From Pararhodobacter aggregans (GTDB lineage: Bacteria; Pseudomonadota; Alphaproteobacteria; Rhodobacterales; Rhodobacteraceae), in NCBI RefSeq assembly GCF_003075525.1, contig NZ_QDDR01000003.1, positions 124,001 to 188,000 of the forward strand: DNA of 64,000 nucleotides, written 5' to 3'. The notes under the pieces are model-generated. The model did not search any database and was not told the DNA's origin. It saw only the letters and a list, made by a program, of their open reading frames with translations. Made by a program: the position numbers and the translations under genes. Every line of letters begins with the position of its first letter. Position 1 is the stretch's first letter. This document shows, piece by piece, positions 58,179 through 64,000 of the stretch.

Positions 58179-59510
58179 ATGTTCGTTGCCAAGCGCCTGA
58201 TCGCCGCCACTTTCGTCTGGGCTGCGAGCGCCCTTGCCGCCGCCGCCGAAGATCCCCAGCTCTTTACCCTCGACAACGGCATGCAGGTGGTGGTGGTCGA
58301 GGATCACCGCGCCCCGGTCGTCGTGCAGATGGTCTGGTATCGGGTCGGCGCCGCGGATGATCCCGCCGGGCATTCCGGCATTGCCCATTTCCTCGAACAT
58401 CTGATGTTCAAGGCGACCGACAGCATGGAGGAAGGCGAATTCGACGCCGTGGTGCAGGCCAATGGCGGCAGCCACAACGCCTTTACCAGCTGGGATTACA
58501 CCGCCTATCACCAGCGCGTCGCCGCCGACCGTCTGCCGATCATGATGCAGATGGAGGCCGACCGCATGGTCAACCTGCGCCTCGACCGGTCCGACTGGCT
58601 GCCTGAGCGTGACGTGATCCTGCGCGAACGCGGGCAGACGCTGGAATCCAGCCCCGACCGGGTGTTCGGCGAACAGATGCGCGCCGCGCTTTACCAAAAC
58701 AGCCCCTACGGCCGCCCGATCATCGGCTGGCGCCACGAGATGGAGCAGCTGACCGGCGATATCGCCACCGATTTCTACCGCGTCCATTACGCGCCGAACA
58801 ACGCCATCCTGGTGGTGGCGGGCGATGTCGAGGCCGAGGAGGTTCTGGCGCTGGCCAACCAGTATTACGGCCCGATTCCCGCCGTCACCGACATGCCCGA
58901 ACGGTTCCGCCCGCAGGAGCCGCCGCAGCTGGCTGAACGGCGGCTCGTGATGCGCGACGCGCGCGTCGGCCAGCCCTATGTCAACCGCCTCTATCTGGCG
59001 CCGAACCGCCGCCCGGGCGATCAGCACGAGGCCGCGGCCTTCGAGGTGCTGGCGGCGATCCTAGGCGGATCCTCGCAGACCTCGGTGCTGGAACGCCGCC
59101 TGACCTATGACGAGGGGATCGCGATCAGCGCCTGGGCCGGTTACAGCGGCGACGCGCTGGACAGCGGCACCTTCTCGCTGGGGATCATGCCGGCCGAAGG
59201 CGTGACGCTGGAAGCGGCCGAGGCCGCGCTGGACCGCGTGCTGGCCGATTTCATCGAGACCGGCGTCGACATGGACCAGCTGGAGCGCGTGCGGATGCAG
59301 ATCCGCGCCGCGGCGATCTATGAACAGGATGACACCGCTGACCGGGCGAACACGCTGGGCGCCGATCTGGTGCTGGGGTTGAGTCTGCAAGACAGCGAGG
59401 ATTGGCTGTCGATCCTCGAATCGGTGACGCCCGAGGAGGTGCTCGCCGCCGCGCGCAGGCTCGATCGCCGCGCCTCGGTCACCGGCTGGTTGATGGGAGC
59501 GGAAGAGTGA
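58179..59510 (+). CDS. M16-family zinc metallopeptidase, active copy
   Basis: 443 residues. Signal peptide about 1-23. GIAHFLEHLMFKAT has the inverted zinc motif HxxEH (His70, Glu73, His74), NAFTSWDYTAYHQRV and later VRERG-like ILRERGQTLESSPDR with the second Glu. It is secreted to the periplasm. Works as a pair with the next, inactive subunit, as in PqqL/processing-peptidase arrangements. Confidence 0.92.
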   Translation: MFVAKRLIAATFVWAASALAAAAEDPQLFTLDNGMQVVVVEDHRAPVVVQMVWYRVGAADDPAGHSGIAHFLEHLMFKATDSMEEGEFDAVVQANGGSHNAFTSWDYTAYHQRVAADRLPIMMQMEADRMVNLRLDRSDWLPERDVILRERGQTLESSPDRVFGEQMRAALYQNSPYGRPIIGWRHEMEQLTGDIATDFYRVHYAPNNAILVVAGDVEAEEVLALANQYYGPIPAVTDMPERFRPQEPPQLAERRLVMRDARVGQPYVNRLYLAPNRRPGDQHEAAAFEVLAAILGGSSQTSVLERRLTYDEGIAISAWAGYSGDALDSGTFSLGIMPAEGVTLEAAEAALDRVLADFIETGVDMDQLERVRMQIRAAAIYEQDDTADRANTLGADLVLGLSLQDSEDWLSILESVTPEEVLAAARRLDRRASVTGWLMGAEE

Positions 59511-60832
59511 TGCGTTTCAACCGTCTGATCGGCGCCGCGCTGGCGCTTGCCCTGTCCTTCGCCGCCCCGGCGCTGGCCATCGACATCGAGGACGTGACCT
59601 CGCCCGCCGGGCACGAGGCCTGGCTGGTCGAGGAGCATTCGATCCCCTTCGTCTCCATCGAGGTGATCTTCACCGGCGGCGCCTCGCTCGATCCCGAGGG
59701 CAAGGCGGGCGCGGTGTCGCTGATGACCGCGCTGCTGACCGAGGGCGCGGGCGATCTGGACGCGCAGGGCTATGCCGCCGCGCTGGAGGCCCTCGCCGGT
59801 TCGGTCAGTTTCGACGCCGGGCGCGATTCCGTCTCGATGACCATCCGCGCGCTGAGCGAGAACCGCGATCAGGTCATCGACCTGGCGCTGATGGCCCTGA
59901 CCGATGCGCAATTCAGCCACATGAGCCTGGACCGGGTGCGGGCGCAGACCATCGCCTCGCTCGAACGCGCGGCGCGCAACCCCAGCACCATCGCGCAAGA
60001 GACCTATTCGCGGCTGGGCTACGCCGGGCATCCCTATGCCACGCCCACCGACGGCACCGCCGCCACGGTGGGGGCGCTGACGCTGGATGACATTCTGGCC
60101 GCCCATCGCGCCGCCTTCACCAGCGACCGGATCGTGGTCGGCGCCGCGGGCGATATCACCGGGCCGGAACTGGCCGCGATCATCGACCGCATCGCGCAGG
60201 ATCTGCCGGCGGCCGAACGCCCGCTGCCCGAATACCGGGTCTATGACGCGGCGCCCGGCGTGACCGTGGTCCCCTTCGACGGGCCGCAATCGGTCATCCA
60301 GTTCGGCCATGGCGGCATGGACGCCGACGACCCCGATTTCATGGCGGCCTTCGTCATGAACGAGATCTTCGGCGGCGGCGGCTTCAACTCGCGCCTGATG
60401 GCCGAGATCCGCGAGGCGCGCGGCCTGACCTACGGGATCTATACCTCGCTTGCCTCGTCGCGCTTCGGGGACAGCTATGTCGGCCGCTTCTCGACCGGCA
60501 ACGAAACCGCGGCCGAGGCGATCGAGCTGGTGCGCGAGCAGTTCCAATGGCTGGCCGATGGCGGCATCACGCAGGAGGATCTGGAACGCATCCAGACCTA
60601 TATGACCGGCGCCTATCCGCTCAGGTTCGACGGCAACGAATCCATCGCCCGGATCCTCGCCTCGATGCAGTTTCAGGGCTATCCGCTGAACTACGTCAAC
60701 ATCCGCAACGATCTGGTCCGCGCCGTCACGCTGGAGGATATCCAGCGCGTCGCCCAGCGTCTGGCCCAGCCCGAGGCGCTGCATTTCGTGGTGGTCGGCC
60801 AGCCCGCGGGCGTCGAGTCCACGACGCCGTGA
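59510..60832 (+). CDS. M16-family protein, inactive partner
   Basis: 440 residues, signal peptide about 1-22 (ending ALAI). The position of the zinc motif reads AVSLMTALLTEGAGD with no HxxEH, so it cannot bind zinc. LTYGIYTSLASSRFGDSYVGRFSTGNE is the glycine-rich/R-Y region used by beta-type subunits for substrate. It shares one base with the stop of the active copy. Forms a heterodimer by analogy with mitochondrial processing peptidase. Confidence 0.9.
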   Translation: MRFNRLIGAALALALSFAAPALAIDIEDVTSPAGHEAWLVEEHSIPFVSIEVIFTGGASLDPEGKAGAVSLMTALLTEGAGDLDAQGYAAALEALAGSVSFDAGRDSVSMTIRALSENRDQVIDLALMALTDAQFSHMSLDRVRAQTIASLERAARNPSTIAQETYSRLGYAGHPYATPTDGTAATVGALTLDDILAAHRAAFTSDRIVVGAAGDITGPELAAIIDRIAQDLPAAERPLPEYRVYDAAPGVTVVPFDGPQSVIQFGHGGMDADDPDFMAAFVMNEIFGGGGFNSRLMAEIREARGLTYGIYTSLASSRFGDSYVGRFSTGNETAAEAIELVREQFQWLADGGITQEDLERIQTYMTGAYPLRFDGNESIARILASMQFQGYPLNYVNIRNDLVRAVTLEDIQRVAQRLAQPEALHFVVVGQPAGVESTTP

Positions 60833-60859
60833 CGCTTTAACGGGGCCGGGCTTCATGCT

Positions 60860-62701
60860 ATGCCTAGTGGCATGCAAGCAGCCCGCCCCAAGATAAGCCA
60901 AGCCCTTCCCGTCATTCGTCAATTGGACGATGCCGCCGCGAATCGCATCGCGGCGGGCGAAGTGGTGGAACGGCCGGCCTCGGCCGTGAAGGAACTGGTG
61001 GAGAACGCGCTCGACGCGGGCGCCACCCGGGTGCGGGTCGATTACGCGGGCGGTGGCAAGGTGCTGATCCGGGTGACGGATGACGGCCACGGCATGACGC
61101 CCGCCGATCTGCCGCTGGCGCTGAGCCGCCACGCCACCTCGAAGATCGACGGCTCGGATCTCTTGGACATCCACACCTTCGGTTTCCGGGGCGAGGCGCT
61201 GCCCTCCCTCGGCGCCGTCGGGCGGCTGACCATCACCAGCCGGGCCGAGGGGCATGAGGGGGCCGAGATCACCGTGACCGGCGGCCAGATCGGCCCCGTC
61301 CGCCCCGCCGCACTGAACCGCGGCACGCAGGTGGAACTGCGCGACCTGTTCTTCGCCACGCCCGCGCGGCTGAAGTTCCTGCGCACCGACCGGGCCGAGG
61401 CACAGGCCATCGCCGAGGTGATGCGCAAGCTGGCCATGGCCGAGCCCTTCGTCGGCTTCACCCTCTATGACGTGGACGGCCAGCGCGAGATCCTGCGGGT
61501 CGATGCCGAACAGGGCGAGTTGTTCGACGCGCTCGGCGCCCGCCTCGGCCGGTTGATGGGCCGCGACTTCGTGGAGAACGCCATCCGGCTGGATCTGGAG
61601 CGGGACGCCTTCCGCCTGACCGGCTTTGCCGCGCTGCCGACCTATTCGCGGGGCTCGGCCGTGGCGCAGCACCTCTTCGTCAACGGCCGTCCGGTGCGGG
61701 ACAAGCTGCTGATCGGTGCCCTGCGCGCCGCCTATATGGATGTGCTGTCGCGCGACCGGCACCCGGCGGCGGTGCTGTTTCTGGATTGCGACCCGCATCT
61801 GGTCGATGTGAACGTCCACCCCGCCAAGGCCGAGGTCCGGTTCCGCGATTCCGCTCTGGTGCGCGGCATGGTGGTCAGCGGGCTGCGCCACGCGCTGGCC
61901 GGGGCCGGGCACCGGGCCTCGGGCACCGTGGCCGATGAGACGCTGGCGGCGATGCGGCCCGAACCCGTGGCGCCGCGCGTCTACCAGATGGATTTCGCAA
62001 GCCGCCCCAGCCTTGGCGCGCTGCGCCACGCCTATGCCGCGCAGGCCCCGGCCGAGGCCCTCCACGAAGCCCCCGCGCCTTTCACCTCTGCCCGGGTCGA
62101 GCCCGAACAGGGCCCGGTCGAAACCCCGCTGGGTGCCGCCCGCGCGCAGCTGCATGAAAACTACATCATCGCCCAGACCAAGGACGGGATCGTCATCGTC
62201 GACCAGCACGCGGCGCATGAGCGGCTGGTCTATGAGCGGCTGAAGGCACAGGTCGCCGAACACGGCGTCACCGCGCAGGCGCTGCTGATCCCCGAGATCA
62301 TCACCCTGTCCATCAGCGACGCCCAGCGCCTGCTGGACCATGCCGGGGACCTGGCGACGCTGGGTCTGGTGCTGGAACCCTTCGGCGAGGGCACGGTCGC
62401 CGTCCGCGAAACCCCCGCCGCGCTGGGCAATTGCGACGCGCGGGGGCTGGTGCTGGATATCCTCGATGAACTCGCTGACCTCGGGTCCTCGCAGAAGCTG
62501 GGCGCGCGGATTGATGCCGTCCTCAGCCGGATGGCCTGCCACGGCTCCATCCGCTCGGGCCGCCAGATGCGGGCCGAGGAGATGAACGCGCTTCTGCGCG
62601 AGATGGAGGCGACGCCGCTGTCCGGGCAGTGCAACCACGGGCGGCCGACTTACGTTGAGCTGAAACTCTCGGATATCGAGAAGCTGTTCGGCCGGCGATG
62701 A
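60860..62701 (+). CDS. mutL: DNA mismatch repair protein MutL
   Basis: 613 residues. GHKL ATPase: [34 protein letters not shown] and [15 protein letters not shown]; then the transducer domain to about 330, a linker, and the C-terminal domain with endonuclease motif [14 protein letters not shown] and CNHGRPTY (family often CPHGRP). So it should nick DNA like non-enteric MutL. No MutH is expected. Two methionines four codons apart may start it; neither has a ribosome-binding site. Confidence 0.94.
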   Translation: MPSGMQAARPKISQALPVIRQLDDAAANRIAAGEVVERPASAVKELVENALDAGATRVRVDYAGGGKVLIRVTDDGHGMTPADLPLALSRHATSKIDGSDLLDIHTFGFRGEALPSLGAVGRLTITSRAEGHEGAEITVTGGQIGPVRPAALNRGTQVELRDLFFATPARLKFLRTDRAEAQAIAEVMRKLAMAEPFVGFTLYDVDGQREILRVDAEQGELFDALGARLGRLMGRDFVENAIRLDLERDAFRLTGFAALPTYSRGSAVAQHLFVNGRPVRDKLLIGALRAAYMDVLSRDRHPAAVLFLDCDPHLVDVNVHPAKAEVRFRDSALVRGMVVSGLRHALAGAGHRASGTVADETLAAMRPEPVAPRVYQMDFASRPSLGALRHAYAAQAPAEALHEAPAPFTSARVEPEQGPVETPLGAARAQLHENYIIAQTKDGIVIVDQHAAHERLVYERLKAQVAEHGVTAQALLIPEIITLSISDAQRLLDHAGDLATLGLVLEPFGEGTVAVRETPAALGNCDARGLVLDILDELADLGSSQKLGARIDAVLSRMACHGSIRSGRQMRAEEMNALLREMEATPLSGQCNHGRPTYVELKLSDIEKLFGRR

Positions 62702-63846
62702 CCCTCGATCTATCCGATCCCTGGGTTCTGGCGGCGGGCGGCGCCGGGTTCCTCGTCCTCCTCCTGCTGCTGATTCTCCATGCCGCGCTGAAATCCGCGC
62801 GCATCGCCGCGCCGATCGCCGGGCAGATGGCGCAGCTGGGTCAGCGGGTGCAGGCGCTTAGCGACGGCCAGCAGCATCTGGCGGGCGGGCTGCACCATGT
62901 GTCCGACGCGCAAGCCCGGGCGCAGACGCAGATGCTGGGGCTGATGGAGCAGCGGCTGGCGGACGTAGCCGACACGATGGGCGAGGCGCTGGAAGGCAGC
63001 GCCGTCCGCACCGCGCGCAGCCTCGGCGACCTGCACGCGCGGCTGGAGGCGATCGACAAGGCGCAGGCGAATATCGAGAAGCTGTCGGGCGATGTGCTGT
63101 CCCTGCAGGACATCCTGTCGAACAAGCAGACCCGCGGCGCCTTTGGCGAGATCCAGCTGCATGACATCGTGGCGCAGGCGCTGCCGTCCGACAGCTACAC
63201 GATGCAGGCGACGCTCTCGAACGGGAAGCGCGCCGATTGTCTGGTGCATCTGCCCAAGCCCCCCGGCCCCATCGCCATCGACGCCAAATTCCCGCTGGAA
63301 CCCTACGAGGCCCTACGCGCGGCCGAGACCGAGGGCGAAAAGCAGGAGGCCCGGCGGATGATGCGCGCCGCGATCCGCCACCACATGCGGGCCATCGCCG
63401 AGAAATACATTCTCGAGGGCGAGACGGCCGAGGGGGCGCTGATGTTCCTGCCCTCGGAGGCGGTCTATGCCGAACTGCACGCCAACTTCCCCGATCTGGT
63501 GCGCGAGGGCTTCGGGCTCAGGGTTTGGGTCGTCTCGCCCACCACCTGCATGGCGACGCTCAACACCATGCGGGCGGTGCTGAAGGACGCGCGGATGAAG
63601 GAACAGGCGGGGGCGATCCGGCGGGAGCTGGCGATGCTCTGCCGCGATCTGGACCTGCTGGGCGGGCGGGTCGAGAACCTCGACCGGCACTTCGCGCAGG
63701 CGACAAAGGACGTGGCCGAGATCCGCACCTCGGCCGACCGCGCCACGCGCCGCGCGCGGCGGCTCGACAATTTCGACTTCGAGGAGGTGGCGCCCGAGAG
63801 CCCGCCGCAACGCCTGACCGACCGGCAGCCCGAACGGCTGGGCTGA
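62698..63846 (+). CDS. rmuC: DNA recombination protein RmuC
   Basis: 382 residues. N-terminal membrane helix (about 12-36), a coiled-coil (about 40-130) and the PD-(D/E)XK-like RmuC core: [39 protein letters not shown] (active Asp and Lys), [24 protein letters not shown] and [20 protein letters not shown]. It limits inversions at short repeats. ATGA overlap with mutL ties it to repair. Ends before a terminator. Confidence 0.93.
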   Translation: MTLDLSDPWVLAAGGAGFLVLLLLLILHAALKSARIAAPIAGQMAQLGQRVQALSDGQQHLAGGLHHVSDAQARAQTQMLGLMEQRLADVADTMGEALEGSAVRTARSLGDLHARLEAIDKAQANIEKLSGDVLSLQDILSNKQTRGAFGEIQLHDIVAQALPSDSYTMQATLSNGKRADCLVHLPKPPGPIAIDAKFPLEPYEALRAAETEGEKQEARRMMRAAIRHHMRAIAEKYILEGETAEGALMFLPSEAVYAELHANFPDLVREGFGLRVWVVSPTTCMATLNTMRAVLKDARMKEQAGAIRRELAMLCRDLDLLGGRVENLDRHFAQATKDVAEIRTSADRATRRARRLDNFDFEEVAPESPPQRLTDRQPERLG

Positions 63847-63859
63847 ACCCGCGCAGCGA

Positions 63860-63890
63860 AAAGGGCCGGGGAGCGAACCCCGACCCCTTT
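63860..63890 (+). terminator. Terminator-like hairpin after rmuC
   Basis: AAAGGG-CCGGGG and CCCCG-ACCCCTTT pair with a small internal loop, around a GAGCGAA-like loop, 13 bases past the rmuC stop. The T-run at the end (CCTTT) is short. Confidence 0.6.
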
Positions 63891-64000
63891 GCCTTCCGAA
63901 GTTTCCCAACCCGGAATGCCCCCGCCGCCCGGCCCCAACCGCCAGACGACAAGGGATCTTCAAATGGGGGACGGGCGGGGATGGACCCCGCCCTGGCATC
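63891..64000. other. Right-hand end of the window, no gene established
   Basis: About 110 bases without a recognisable gene. An ATG at 63965 opens a short plus frame to the edge (MGDGRG), but the stretch before it lacks a convincing ribosome-binding site and the reading is too short to judge. Confidence 0.3.

Noticed and set aside
59318-62638. A very long open frame on the minus strand across the M16 and mutL genes
   Set aside because: It is the antisense shadow of well-supported genes; its residues are His/Arg/Gly-rich with no domain, as expected from high-GC third positions.
1-64000. tRNA, rRNA, transposase, integrase or attachment-site sequences
   Set aside because: Reading the gaps showed no cloverleaf-like or rRNA stretch, and no gene has transposase or integrase motifs; the gaps are mostly short and filled by hairpins or promoters.
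63965-64000. Possible gene start at the right edge
   Set aside because: Only twelve codons are visible and no ribosome-binding site supports it.

Overview
The window is chromosomal DNA from a very GC-rich alphaproteobacterium, almost certainly of the Rhodobacteraceae/Paracoccaceae (Paracoccus- or Rhodobacter-like). The grounds are the codon use, the conserved block rsmB - heparinase-like - purH - lspA - DUF3035 lipoprotein - two M16 peptidases - mutL - rmuC, several small secreted proteins typical of the family, and dispersed intergenic elements with an ATCTTTGTTCTnCAAATATCC core. I see no rRNA, tRNA, CRISPR array, insertion sequence or prophage. Gene assignments rest on motifs read by eye; no search was run.

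Layout, 1-25 kb: a TRAP transporter operon on the minus strand with two tandem near-identical solute-binding proteins, dctQ and the cut start of dctM; a GST-family isomerase and FAH-family hydrolase divergent from a MarR regulator (aromatic ring-cleavage type pair); an ABC-F ATPase; a five-gene branched-chain amino acid/amide type ABC importer closed by an alpha/beta hydrolase; sseA - GNAT - tyrB; zapE; an NAD-binding oxidoreductase divergent from a LysR regulator; leuB; a TetR regulator divergent from VOC and YjbR proteins; secreted proteins, one with an internal duplication; a thiolase; and a STAS antagonist / HATPase anti-sigma pair.

25.3-27.2 kb: a 1.86-kb gene-free stretch holding about seven and a half tandem copies of a 132-bp unit, between the anti-sigma gene and hspQ.

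27-45 kb: hspQ, a lytic transglycosylase lipoprotein, lolA, a COG0523/CobW zinc-type GTPase behind a Zur-like palindrome, a 1-Cys peroxiredoxin, an aldehyde dehydrogenase, HIT and HAD proteins, an MFS carrier, a LuxR-type quorum-sensing receptor divergent from a cobalt-type nitrile hydratase operon with a 20-bp lux-box-like palindrome between them, a DMT exporter, an Asp-box propeller protein, and a TetR-led operon for a CoA-linked pathway (crotonase, acyl-CoA synthetase, two hot-dog proteins).

45-64 kb: a DUF4173 membrane protein with an OmpR-type two-component system and direct repeats in front of it; dapB divergent from rbfA; a DUF2233 protein; selO; and the housekeeping block to rmuC. Convergent gene pairs are mostly separated by hairpins; three of these belong to one GGATGGGY palindrome family.
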